Assembly: GCA_024640085.1 (NCBI GenBank) | Contig: JAHEFR010000024.1 | Coordinates: 1-36,975, forward strand | DNA length: 36,975 bases | Direction of reading: 5' to 3' | Origin: Gammaproteobacteria bacterium | Lineage (GTDB): Bacteria > Pseudomonadota > Gammaproteobacteria > Steroidobacterales > XN24 | Shown: piece after piece, positions 15,983 through 24,093 of the stretch | Position numbering within the stretch: the first letter of the stretch is position 1 | Layout: each line of letters starts with the position of its first letter | Translations under genes and position numbers: made by a program | Notes under the pieces: generated by a model | Seen by the model: only the letters and a program-made list of their open reading frames with translations | What the model was told of the DNA's origin: nothing | Database searches by the model: none

Positions 15983-16042
15983 TCCGGTACCGGGCGATGG
16001 ATTTCGCCGCAAGCGTCCCTGACGCCGTTGGGCGGACCGGTG

Positions 16043-18214
16043 TCAGTCGCAGATGACCTTGTCGTCCGCCGGGTGGCAGAGATCGGGCCAGCCGTAGGCG
16101 TCCCAGTAGTCCCTCAGCCCGCTGATCTCGATCAGGGTCTGGAAGCGCGGGTCGGCCCGAAATTCGCGCAGTTCCGGAAACCAGAGATTCTCGAGGCGAA
16201 GCTGGTGCTTTCTTGCGGCTGGGAGCACAACCTTGTAGGCCCGGTCGACCTGTCCCAGGAACCCGTAAAAAATCACGGCGGCGTCGCCGGAAAGTCCATC
16301 CCCGGACTCCCGTTGCGCCAGGAATTCCAGGGCCTCTGGCATGCGTTGAGGATCGGCCAGGGCGAGGAGCACAGGCTCTGGCCACAGCCGGCCCGGGAAC
16401 TCGTCCCTGGCCTCGGCATGGACCCGGATCGCCTCATCGTACTGCCCCATGCGCAGGTAGTGGATCCCGGTCAGGTTGACCGTGTGCCAGTATTTCAGAC
16501 CGAGTTCGGTGGAGAAATTCAGGTGCTTGATGGCCAGGTCGTCCTCGCCCAGCAGCGTATATACAAAGCCCAGGGAATGGTGAGTCAGGGGCGCGAGGGG
16601 GTCCAGGTCCACGGCGCGGAGCAGAGCCGCGCGGCCGGCGTCGAGCCTTCCGGTCGAGATCAGGAGGAAGGCGTACCATGTCTGGGCAAGGGGGTCGGTG
16701 GGCTCCAGTTGCAGTGCGATGTCAAAGGCTGCCCGGGCCTCCTCCCATTGCCAGGTCTCTTCGGCGATCCCGCCGAGGACGGCATGAGGTTCGCCCAGCG
16801 TGGGATCGAGGTCGATGGCCCGGTGCACGGCCTCGCGCGCCTTGGCGTCGGTTTCCGGTCGTGCTTGCCGGGTCCAGACAGGCGTCAGCGCATAAGCCGC
16901 GGCGAGGGAGGACCATGCCCTGGCGAACTCCGGATCCAGTGCCACGGCCTGCTTGAACTTCTCGATGCTGCCGAGCACCCCGTCCGTGCCTCGCTGGTGC
17001 AGCAGGTGGCGGCCCTGCAGATACAGTTCATAGGCCTCGATATTGCTGGTCGGCAGGGCGCCAAGGATCTTGCTAGACGCTTCTGGCCCGAATTCCAGGC
17101 TCAACGATCGCACGATGGCATCCGAGATGTCCCGTTGCACGTCGAAGATGTCGGCCAGAGAGCGTTCATAGGTCTGGGACCAGAGGTCGAAGCCCGTGGC
17201 GGCATCGGTCAGGCGGGCGCTGATTCGCAGGCGGTTCCCGGAACGCCGGACGCTGCCCTCGAGCACGGTGGTGACGCCCAGTTGGCCGGCGATGTCAGAG
17301 ATGTTTTCCACGCGGCCTTTGAAAAAGAAAGAGGACGTGCGCGCGGCGACCTTCAGCCCGGGGACCTTCGAAAGCTTGTAGATCAACTCCTCGGACAAAC
17401 CATCGGTGAAGTATTCGTTGTCCGGATCGGCGCCCAGGTTGACGAACGGCAGCACCGCGATGGATCGTGGTTCGATGGTCGGCGCCGTGACCGCTGCCTG
17501 GTCGTCGATGACGTGAGAGAGTAGGCCGTACGTGACGCCCATGAGGCCGAGTGCCAGCAATGCGATGACAAGGTAGTCCGTCAATCGGAGCGCTTTGTCG
17601 GCAGCATCCGGATTCAACGGCCGGGTGCGGACGATGCCCCGGGGGGTGATGTCGAATATCCACCCGAAGACCAGCGCCAATGGCAGGCCCGCGATCGCGC
17701 CGATGAATACATAGCGCAGCAGGCTGGCTTCGATTCCCCACGCCGGGAAAGCGATCTCGGACACTTGCAGGATGACCCAGGCGGCGACCACATAGAGCCC
17801 CGCCACATGGAAGATGCCCCGGCGTTGTGCCTCCCTGAGGATGCGCTGCGCCAAGGACGTCGTGTGTTCGGCGCCGGCCGCCGGGGCTTCGGCACCCAAT
17901 CTTGCCACCGGCACCACAAGGCGATAACCGCGTCCCCGGACCGTCACGATGCCGCGGGACGCCGGGTCCTTGTCACCCAGCGCGTCGCGGAGCAACTTGA
18001 TCCGCTGGACAACCGTTTCGTCGGCGACGACCACATCTCCCCAGACCGACTGCATGAGTTCCCGGGTGCTGACCACGTTGGGCGACCGGCGGACCAGGAC
18101 GACCAGGAGCTTGAAGGAGAGATTCGGGAGATGAATCTCTCGCCCGTCCCGTTGCAGGGTGTTGGCATCGACGTCCAGGATGAGGCTGCCGACTCTGTAT
18201 CGCTCTGACGCCAT
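16043..18214 (-). CDS. CadC-like membrane regulator with TolB-like and TPR domains
   Basis: A 723-residue one-component regulator. Residues 1-103 are an OmpR/CadC winged helix (FKLLVVLVRRSPNVVSTREL, VWGDVVVADETVVQRIKLLR, GRGYRL). Residues 135-235 hold three hydrophobic helices. From about 250 a TolB-like domain begins (SIAVLPFVNLGADPDNEYFT, DGLSEELIYKL, LEGSVRRSGNRLRIS), and from about 395 to 690 there are TPR-type repeats. With a cytosolic N-terminus and three helices, the TolB/TPR part should lie in the periplasm, as in CadC-type sensors. The ATG at 18214 is preceded by GGAGAGC; the GTG three codons upstream would place that site inside the gene. The ligand and target genes are unknown. The short C-terminus ends with two Cys (LCHPADDKVICD) that could form a disulfide. 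A CDF gene lies upstream in the same direction. Confidence 0.92.
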   Translation of the reverse strand: MASERYRVGSLILDVDANTLQRDGREIHLPNLSFKLLVVLVRRSPNVVSTRELMQSVWGDVVVADETVVQRIKLLRDALGDKDPASRGIVTVRGRGYRLVVPVARLGAEAPAAGAEHTTSLAQRILREAQRRGIFHVAGLYVVAAWVILQVSEIAFPAWGIEASLLRYVFIGAIAGLPLALVFGWIFDITPRGIVRTRPLNPDAADKALRLTDYLVIALLALGLMGVTYGLLSHVIDDQAAVTAPTIEPRSIAVLPFVNLGADPDNEYFTDGLSEELIYKLSKVPGLKVAARTSSFFFKGRVENISDIAGQLGVTTVLEGSVRRSGNRLRISARLTDAATGFDLWSQTYERSLADIFDVQRDISDAIVRSLSLEFGPEASSKILGALPTSNIEAYELYLQGRHLLHQRGTDGVLGSIEKFKQAVALDPEFARAWSSLAAAYALTPVWTRQARPETDAKAREAVHRAIDLDPTLGEPHAVLGGIAEETWQWEEARAAFDIALQLEPTDPLAQTWYAFLLISTGRLDAGRAALLRAVDLDPLAPLTHHSLGFVYTLLGEDDLAIKHLNFSTELGLKYWHTVNLTGIHYLRMGQYDEAIRVHAEARDEFPGRLWPEPVLLALADPQRMPEALEFLAQRESGDGLSGDAAVIFYGFLGQVDRAYKVVLPAARKHQLRLENLWFPELREFRADPRFQTLIEISGLRDYWDAYGWPDLCHPADDKVICD

Positions 18215-18471
18215 GCTCTCCACGGATTTCCGATGTCCGGCCTGTGTTGTCCGTGCCGGGAACCCGATCTGCCACCTCGGGGGGTTGTTCCGGCGATGCC
18301 CGGTCGGCTTGTTGCCAATGAATTATGGACCCGGACCGGAGAAAGCACCGGATCCAGCCTACCGACGCGTGGTTGCGCTCCAGGTGCAGGCCAGGAAACA
18401 AGCGGGGTCGGACCACGCCAACTGTCTGATCAGTCTCGGAATCTGAATCCAAGGAGCGGTCATTTGGTCAC

Positions 18472-19101
18472 TCAATGAGGAGCGTCCGGCACCGGGTGGT
18501 GCAGTTCGGACCAGGCACCACTGATGACCCTTGCGGACGACCTCAGGAGCAGCGCGGCCAGCAGAGCGCCGACGACGACGTCGGGCCAGCCCGCGTCGAA
18601 GGCCCATACGCCAGCGGCGGCAACGATGACCGACAGGTTGGAGGCGATGTCGTTGCGCGAGCACTCGAACACCGAGCTCATGTTGATGTCGTCGTTCCGG
18701 TGCCGCCACAGCAGCAGCAAGCACAGCCCGTTGGCGGCGAGGCCGGCGACGCTGAAAAGGGTCATGATCTCGTAGGACGGCAGCACCGGATCGATCAGGT
18801 GGCGGATCACCTGGACGATCACGACGGAGGCGGCGAGGAAGATGAGCCCGCCCTTGAACAGGGCGACCCGCGCCTTGGCGGTCGAACTCTGGGAGACGAC
18901 CACGAGACTGAGCCCGTAGGTCAGTGCATCGCCCAGGTTATCCAGACTGTCGGACAGAAGGGCGGTGGATTTGCCGTAGATGGCGGCGGCCACGATGGCG
19001 CCGAACATGATGGCGTTGATCCACAGCACCCTGACCAGGGTTCCGCGTTGCCTGTCGCGCAGACTCGCGACGTGGCTACTGGTGTCGCAGCAGGATTTCA
19101 T
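18472..19101 (-). CDS. Cation diffusion facilitator family transporter, short form
   Basis: A 209-residue membrane protein with six predicted helices and a Cys-rich N-terminus (MKSCCDTSSH). Helix 2 carries LLSDSLDNLGDALTYG, with Asp54 and Asp58 at the positions of the CDF metal site. Helix 5 carries ECSRNDIASNLSV, where Asp151 is kept but the usual His four residues before it is Cys147. The C-terminal cytosolic metal-sensing domain of standard CDF proteins (about 80 residues) is missing; the protein ends in HHPVPDAPH. A thiolate ligand could shift preference toward soft metals, but that is inference. It probably exports divalent metal using the proton gradient. The 257 bp downstream to the CadC-like gene contain no other supported gene. 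Confidence 0.88.
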   Translation of the reverse strand: MKSCCDTSSHVASLRDRQRGTLVRVLWINAIMFGAIVAAAIYGKSTALLSDSLDNLGDALTYGLSLVVVSQSSTAKARVALFKGGLIFLAASVVIVQVIRHLIDPVLPSYEIMTLFSVAGLAANGLCLLLLWRHRNDDINMSSVFECSRNDIASNLSVIVAAAGVWAFDAGWPDVVVGALLAALLLRSSARVISGAWSELHHPVPDAPH

Positions 19102-19471
19102 TCAGATCGTTACCGTAAACGGGTCACCCGCCTATTGTTCCGCAAGTCAATGGGTTCCACCAAGCCCCGATCCCGATTGACGCAGCCGATCCGCGTCTCC
19201 GTCTCGCCTGACTGGTGGCGGGCGATCCGGGGTCCGGAGATCCAGTCACTTGGGCGAGGGCCACGTCGGGCCGCGCGCCCGCGACGCTGTGGAACGGATG
19301 CTGATGCCGATGTGGACACAGGCGCGCGCCGAATTGAACCTGGACAAACAGGTCCCTGACCCCAGCTGATGCAAAGGTCCGTCCCGGAAAAATTGCTCTC
19401 TGACCCCGATTGAAACTAGCATCGACGCGGATGTCGATCCGTTCCCCCCTGTCCATCTCTGGAAGCGCGGC
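19102..19471. other. Gene-poor 370-bp region with a possible degraded coding tail
   Basis: No intact gene is supported here. On the plus strand a frame reads DAVERMLMPMWTQARAELNL and ends DKQVPDPS-stop at about 19370, while an overlapping frame upstream reads SVSPDWWRAIRGPEIQSLG. Both look protein-like and could be a frameshifted relic of one gene, but I recognise no family. The region also contains a dispersed repeat copy at 19393-19407. Confidence 0.3.
19393..19407 (+). repeat. Dispersed repeat, copy 2 (TTGCTCTCTGACCCC)
   Basis: Exact match to the right arm of the palindrome at 29333-29359 apart from its outer bases, and 14 of 15 to 7644-7658. It is preceded by GGAAAAA, and the complement of that sequence also follows copy 1 (TTTTTCC). 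The paired left arm is missing here. Confidence 0.55.
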
Positions 19472-20491
19472 GTGAGTCGAGCTCCTGGCCCGGCGCCCGG
19501 CGGCGCCTTGCTGGCGGCTCTGCTGGCCCTGGCATCGGCCGGGCAGGCCCTCGCCCTATCGGACGGAGCCATGGATACGGGTGGGATGAACGACGAGGCT
19601 CTGGAGGAGGCAGAGCAGGAGGCGCCGGGCCGGTTCCAGCGGATCGTGGACGCGGTCCACGGCGGACTGTCCTCGGCGGTGGAAGCCTCTGCCCAGAGGG
19701 TGGACGCCTTCTTCGCCGACGACCGGTTTTATGCCGATACCACCGACACCTATGTGCGGGTCAGCGGCCAGACGACCTTCGAGGGCGGCGAGGACACCAA
19801 GTCCGAGGCCCGCGTCCGGGCGCGACTGGATCTCCCCGGCACCCGCGAGCGTCTCAGGCTGTTTGTCGAGGGCGGAGATCCGGACGAGGTCGAAGGGCAA
19901 GGCTCGGACTCCGTCGCGAAGGCCCTGGAGGACAACGATTACAACATCGGACTGGAAGGCAGCCTGGTGGACACCGGGAAGTGGAACATCCTGCCCGGCA
20001 TCGGGGTTAAGGCATCCAGCACTCCGGATCCCTTTGTCCGGATACGCGCAGTCCGCTACGAGCAAATGAAGGTCTGGCTGAGACGATTCTCCGCCGGCGT
20101 CGCCCAGTACCTGGATGACGGCACCCAACTTCAGACACGACTGGACTTCGACAGGCAGGTCAACGACGACTGGCTGTTCCGGTCGGCCAGCCGAATCCGC
20201 TACCTGGGCAACGACAACCGGGTCGAATTCAATCAGCAATTCTCCATGTTCCAGAAGATCAACGACCGGGTGGCGATGGCCTATGACGTGGGTGCTCAGG
20301 CCGACGATGACCACAATGCGGACGTCAACGAGGTCTACACGCAGGTACGGGCCCGATTCCGCGCCTACAGGAAATGGCTGTTCCTGGAGGTCAAGCCGCA
20401 GCTCGTGTTCCGCCACGACGAGGACTTCGACCCGAGCTTCCGGTTTTCCGTGCGCGCGGACGTCGTCTTCGGGGCGCGCTACCGCGACTAA
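19472..20491 (+). CDS. Predicted outer-membrane beta-barrel protein
   Basis: A 339-residue protein with a signal peptide (hydrophobic 10-28, cleavage likely after QALA). A short acidic helical segment follows (EALEEAEQEAPGRFQRIVDA), and then from about residue 88 come alternating amphipathic strands (TYVRVSGQTTF, SEARVRARLDLPG, KWLFLEVKPQLVFRHD) to the end. The last residues FRFSVRADVVFGARYRD show the strand pattern of a barrel terminus, although they end in Asp rather than the usual aromatic residue. No family could be named. The start is a GTG at 19472 behind GGAAG; the next downstream Met would cut off the signal peptide. Its stop overlaps the stop of the convergent small gene by 4 bp. Confidence 0.75.
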   Translation: MSRAPGPAPGGALLAALLALASAGQALALSDGAMDTGGMNDEALEEAEQEAPGRFQRIVDAVHGGLSSAVEASAQRVDAFFADDRFYADTTDTYVRVSGQTTFEGGEDTKSEARVRARLDLPGTRERLRLFVEGGDPDEVEGQGSDSVAKALEDNDYNIGLEGSLVDTGKWNILPGIGVKASSTPDPFVRIRAVRYEQMKVWLRRFSAGVAQYLDDGTQLQTRLDFDRQVNDDWLFRSASRIRYLGNDNRVEFNQQFSMFQKINDRVAMAYDVGAQADDDHNADVNEVYTQVRARFRAYRKWLFLEVKPQLVFRHDEDFDPSFRFSVRADVVFGARYRD

Positions 20492-20802
20492 CCGGCCGAG
20501 CCCGGCGTAGGGGCCGCGCTCTCGTCCGGCGCGTCCGGGCCCGGACTCGAGGACGAATCGCCGTCCAGGTCGTCCCGACCCGGACAGTGCAGCCTCAGCG
20601 CGGTGTACTCCATGCCGGTGGTCGGCTCGATCCACTGGTACGGAAGGACCTCGACCTCGGTGGGGCAGGGGCCGGGTTTGGTCTGCGCCGCGAGGCGCGC
20701 CCACTTGGCTTCCTGGGATTCATTGTCTTCGGCCGTGTCGGCGTAGGTCCCGAATGGGGTGAGCAACACGCACAGCGCCAGGGCGATCGTCGTCTTTCTC
20801 AT
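20488..20802 (-). CDS. Small secreted protein, 104 aa
   Basis: Begins with a clear signal peptide, MRKTTIALALCVLLTPFGTYA, with cleavage before DTAED. The mature part has a polar helix (ESQEAKWARLAAQT) and two Cys (KPGPCPTEVE and LRLHCPG) that may form a disulfide. It ends in a low-complexity acidic Ser/Asp/Pro tail (DLDGDSSSSPGPDAPDESA). I do not recognise the family. A GGAAGG ribosome site precedes the ATG. It is convergent with the barrel protein, with the last 4 bp overlapping, so the two transcripts must interfere or end within each other's coding sequence. The upstream region is unusually AT-rich and probably carries the promoter. Confidence 0.72.
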   Translation of the reverse strand: MRKTTIALALCVLLTPFGTYADTAEDNESQEAKWARLAAQTKPGPCPTEVEVLPYQWIEPTTGMEYTALRLHCPGRDDLDGDSSSSPGPDAPDESAAPTPGSAG

Positions 20803-20930
20803 GACCTTCCTCCGATGCGGGGTTGCCGCAGCCCATCATCCGGCGGTATTCGCCTCCCCGAATGCTTCCTGCAGACCCCATATCAGCCAGGACGTCCACC
20901 GCCGCTCGGTGCCCAGCCGGTCACGATATT

Positions 20931-20943
20931 ATTGTTCGACAAT
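20931..20943. promoter_or_regulatory. Palindrome in an AT-rich island
   Basis: ATTGT-TCG-ACAAT within an AT-rich stretch (about 20925-21000) that contrasts with the GC-rich surroundings. It lies 130 bp upstream of the small secreted protein, the only gene reading away from it, and is a candidate operator. On the minus strand TTGGCA (near 20980) with a 17-bp spacer to TATGTA is a possible but weak promoter. Confidence 0.35.
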
Positions 20944-21009
20944 TCAGAATATTACATAACGCATTTAACCTGTCTTGCCAAGTGCGTCACGCTTTTTGAA
21001 ATTGATGGG

Positions 21010-21038
21010 GCCGGACCGCGAGGGACCGCGAGTCCGGC
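21010..21038. terminator. Stem-loop downstream of the third TolB/TPR gene
   Basis: GCCGGAC at 21010-21016 and GTCCGGC at 21032-21038 form a 7-bp stem with a 15-base loop containing a direct repeat of GACCGCGAG. It lies 33 bp past the TolB/TPR stop on the minus strand. No T-run is seen, so it is only a terminator candidate. Confidence 0.35.
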
Positions 21039-21071
21039 GGCATGGGACAGAAACGGGGCAGGGCGCGTCGG

Positions 21072-22703
21072 TTACGCGCGGTAGGTCGGGAGTTTCTCGA
21101 CCAGTTCGATGAAACGCGGGTGGTCACGGATGTTGTCGAAGTCCGCGTCATTTTCAACCCACTCACGGTAGATGGTGCCCATGGCCTGCATGCGCCGCTC
21201 GAACAACTCGATGGCCGTGTCCACCTCGCCGATGTTGGAGTAGTAACACACGGCATTGTGCAGCACGCCGCCGTCGTTGGGCGCGAGTTCGACGGCGCGT
21301 TCCGTCATGGCGCGACCGTCGTCGGTACGGCCGGCGTGATGGGCCATGCAGCCGCCCAGCATCAGTGCCCGCAGATCGTCGGGGTTCAGCGCCAGGCGCC
21401 GGTCAACAGCCTCGAGTCCGATACGGTTCGCCTCCAGGGCCTCTTCCTCCCGACCGAGGGAGAACAGGGCCTGCGTGCGGAGGGCGGCGGCCTGGAACTC
21501 GTCCGGCCGGGCTTCGTGGGCCCGTCCCCAAAGCTCGGCGGCATGTTCCAGGTTGCCCTCGGCAAAACGGGAGCGGCCATAGGTATAAAGCGCATCGTAG
21601 TTCATGGGATCCAGGGACAGCGCCTTCTCGAACTGCGTGGCAGCGCCTTCGAAGTCACCCCTGGCCGACAGCACGTAGCCGCGGGCGGAATGCGCCTCGG
21701 CCAGGTCCGGCGCCAGTTCCAGAGCCTTGCGGCTGGCGGCATCCGCTGCTTCCAGCCTCTCGGGCGCCGGGTCAATCCACTGGGCGACGATGCTCTCCGT
21801 ATCGGCCAGGCCTGCGTAAGCGCGCGCGAATCCCGGATCGATCTCGATGGCCTTCTGAAACATCTCGCGGGCGAAATTCAGATCCCTGGTGGTCACCTGG
21901 TGGAAGTACTGGCGGCCCCGCAGATAATAGTCGTAGGCTTTTATGTCGCTGGTGTTGCCACCGCATTCGACACAGGTCTCCGGATCCAGGTTCATGGCGT
22001 CGACGATGCGCTTGGCGATGTCTGTCTGTACGGCGAAGATGTCCTCCAACTCACGGTCGTAGCTGTCGGACCACAGGTGGGCGTCGTTGGCCGCATCGAT
22101 GAGCTGGGCGACGATGCGCACCCGGTTGCCTGCCCGGCGGACGCTGCCTTCCAGCACGATGTCGACACCGAGTTTGTGGGCGATGGCTGGCACGTCCAGG
22201 GTCGTGTTCTTGAAAGAAAATGACGAGGTGCGCGAGACCACTCTCAGGTCCGGCTGCTTCGCCAGCAGGTTGAGAATCTCCTCGGTGATTCCATCGCTGA
22301 AGAATTCGTTCTCCGGATCGCCGCTCATGTTGGTCAGTGGCAAGACGGCGATGGCCCGGCGATTGTCCGAGCGTGCCTTCGGCAGGCTGAGGGCGGTGTG
22401 TTCGCCGTTTCCCTGGGAGGCGGATAACGAAAACGCTGGTTCGGCATCCGTCTTCTTCACTTCGCGCTGCAGGCCCTGGGGAGACACCTCGAAAGCCCAG
22501 GCCAGGACCAACGCCAGCGGGAATCCGATGGCGGCGAGGACGATCACCAGAGTCAGGGACCACTCAGGCAGCCGCAGGGGCTCGAACACGACCTCGGCGA
22601 TCTGGATCAGCAGCCAGGCGACAATCACATAGACCACTGCTGCCTTGACGACCTTGCGTCGCCGAAGCTCGCTCCAGAAAGTCTTCGCTCCCGATTCGGC
22701 CAC
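21072..22703 (-). CDS. TolB-like/TPR membrane protein
   Basis: A 543-residue paralogue of the genes at 12568 and 16043, without a DNA-binding domain. Order from the chosen start: WSELRRRKVVK (10-20), a membrane helix at about 21-40, a second at about 50-71, then a linker. The TolB-like domain begins at about 117 (AIAVLPLTNMSGDPENEFFS, DGITEEILNLLAK, LEGSVRRAGNRVRIVAQ). TPR-type repeats follow from about 255 to 530 (IDPGFARAYAGLADTESIV, LAPDLAEAHSARGYVLSARG). A CVEC motif sits at the domain junction. I start at the GTG at 22703, which lies just ahead of the conserved region; a frame open for 140 more codons overlaps the divergent SRPBCC gene and has no family similarity. Likely an envelope protein with the TPR part outside the membrane; the partner is unknown. 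Confidence 0.88.
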   Translation of the reverse strand: MAESGAKTFWSELRRRKVVKAAVVYVIVAWLLIQIAEVVFEPLRLPEWSLTLVIVLAAIGFPLALVLAWAFEVSPQGLQREVKKTDAEPAFSLSASQGNGEHTALSLPKARSDNRRAIAVLPLTNMSGDPENEFFSDGITEEILNLLAKQPDLRVVSRTSSFSFKNTTLDVPAIAHKLGVDIVLEGSVRRAGNRVRIVAQLIDAANDAHLWSDSYDRELEDIFAVQTDIAKRIVDAMNLDPETCVECGGNTSDIKAYDYYLRGRQYFHQVTTRDLNFAREMFQKAIEIDPGFARAYAGLADTESIVAQWIDPAPERLEAADAASRKALELAPDLAEAHSARGYVLSARGDFEGAATQFEKALSLDPMNYDALYTYGRSRFAEGNLEHAAELWGRAHEARPDEFQAAALRTQALFSLGREEEALEANRIGLEAVDRRLALNPDDLRALMLGGCMAHHAGRTDDGRAMTERAVELAPNDGGVLHNAVCYYSNIGEVDTAIELFERRMQAMGTIYREWVENDADFDNIRDHPRFIELVEKLPTYRA

Positions 22704-22965
22704 TGACCGCCGCTCCGCGCTATTCCCAGCCGGAATAATAACAACGGTTGGGGAGGCGGACCCGGATTTCAATGCCCCTGCCGGAGCCCTTCCGACAGTA
22801 AACCGGAGGCGGCTCTGGTGCTGATGGCGGTTCCGGCGCCTTTCCACCCCGGGCCGTTCCCGGGATTCATCCGGTCTCGACTTCGGCCGCTGACCTGATT
22901 TTTGGGGAATCCGGAGGTACCCTGGCGACGAATCCATTGGCACATTCCCCGGACCGAACGAACGG

Positions 22966-23913
22966 ATGACCCACACCCTGGACACACATATCCGGATACC
23001 CCTTCCCCGGGAGGACGTGTTTCCGTTCTTCTGTGACGCGTCCAACCTGGAGAGGATCACGCCGGATGAACTGCATTTCGAGATTGTTACGCCGCCGGTC
23101 GAGATGAAAGAAGGCGCGCGCATCCGCTACCGTCTGAAATTATGGGGTGTGCCGTTTCACTGGGAGACGATCATCCGCCGCTGGGAGCCCCCGTTTCGCT
23201 TCGTGGACGAACAGGTTTCGGGACCCTACCGCCGGTGGGTGCATCGCCACGAACTCGTCGAGACACCCGACGGAACGATGATCTACGATCATGTGGATTA
23301 CGAATTGCCTTTGGCGCCCCTGGGTGACCTGTTTCATCCGTTGCTGCGGCGGCAGCTCGCCCGGATCTTCCGTTACCGCCACAATACCCTTCACAAGCTG
23401 TTCGCCAGCGATGACTACCCTACTGCGCCGCTGCTGATCGACGCCGCGCCGGCGCTGATGCCGGCGTCTCTTTGGGATCCCGCGCCCGCCGCAACGCCCC
23501 CTGCAGGAAATCCCGGGGGAGAGAGCTGGAAGATAAAACTCCTTTACGACGGCGCATGCCCCTACTGTCGCCGGGAAATGCACTGGCTGAAACGCCGCGA
23601 CCGGACAGACGCGATACTCCTCGAAGATATTGCAGCCCCAGAATTCGACCCCAGCCGCTACGGCCTCACTCAGGAGATCGTTGACGGAAAGATCCACGCC
23701 CTGCTGCCCGATGGGCGCATGGTCACCGGCATGGAGGTTTTCCGCCGCCTGTATACCGCCGTGGGCCTTGGCTGGCTGATGGCGCCCACCGGCTGGCCGG
23801 TGTTCAGGCCGGTGTTCGATTTTGGCTACCGGCTGTTCGCCCGCTATCGTCACCGACTCGGTGGCAGGGCGGAGCGGGACTGCGAAGAGGCCGCCTGCCA
23901 GTCGCGATCCTGA
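22966..23913 (+). CDS. SRPBCC-DCC fusion protein (ligand-binding plus thiol-redox domain)
   Basis: A 315-residue protein with two domains. Residues 1 to about 150 are an SRPBCC/START-like ligand-binding fold (THTLDTHIRIPLPREDVFPF, FEIVTPPVEMKEGARIRYRL, YDHVDYELPLAPLGDLFHPL), typical of cell-division-inhibitor-like SRPBCC proteins. A Pro/Ala-rich linker spans 150-185. Residues 188-305 are a DCC (DUF393) thiol-disulfide-oxidoreductase-like domain with IKLLYDGACPYCRREM, where Cys198 and Cys201 form the CxxC pair, and GKIHALLPDGRMVTGMEVFR. The DCC motif is usually DGxCxxC and is satisfied. Each part is usually a separate protein. No signal peptide or ribosome site is obvious; the ATG at 22966 fits the start of the first strand. 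The substrate is unknown. Confidence 0.87.
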   Translation: MTHTLDTHIRIPLPREDVFPFFCDASNLERITPDELHFEIVTPPVEMKEGARIRYRLKLWGVPFHWETIIRRWEPPFRFVDEQVSGPYRRWVHRHELVETPDGTMIYDHVDYELPLAPLGDLFHPLLRRQLARIFRYRHNTLHKLFASDDYPTAPLLIDAAPALMPASLWDPAPAATPPAGNPGGESWKIKLLYDGACPYCRREMHWLKRRDRTDAILLEDIAAPEFDPSRYGLTQEIVDGKIHALLPDGRMVTGMEVFRRLYTAVGLGWLMAPTGWPVFRPVFDFGYRLFARYRHRLGGRAERDCEEAACQSRS

Positions 23914-24093
23914 CTGGTTTCCACCGGAGAATTGCGGTGAGTGCGCGCTATTCCACGACGAACCGCGTGGAAATCATGGTCCCGGACACCGTATTCTGGT
24001 GCGGAACCACAACATCGAGATATTGCCGGAATCCCAAGCCTGCCGATGCGGATGCCGCGGGAGGCCTCGGCGGTGGAGGGGAGGAGAGAGCCG

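Noticed and set aside
16028-17524. Plus-strand open frame of 498 codons opposite the CadC-like regulator
   Set aside because: It lies on the complement of conserved TolB/TPR coding sequence and has no recognisable motifs.
22704-23123. 140-codon N-terminal extension of the third TolB/TPR protein
   Set aside because: It overlaps the divergent SRPBCC-DCC gene, has no similarity to the family, and family members start near the WSELRRRK segment.
23941-24093. Longer start for the diheme lipoprotein
   Set aside because: It puts 51 unsupported residues before the signal peptide; the ATG at 24094 has a much stronger ribosome site.
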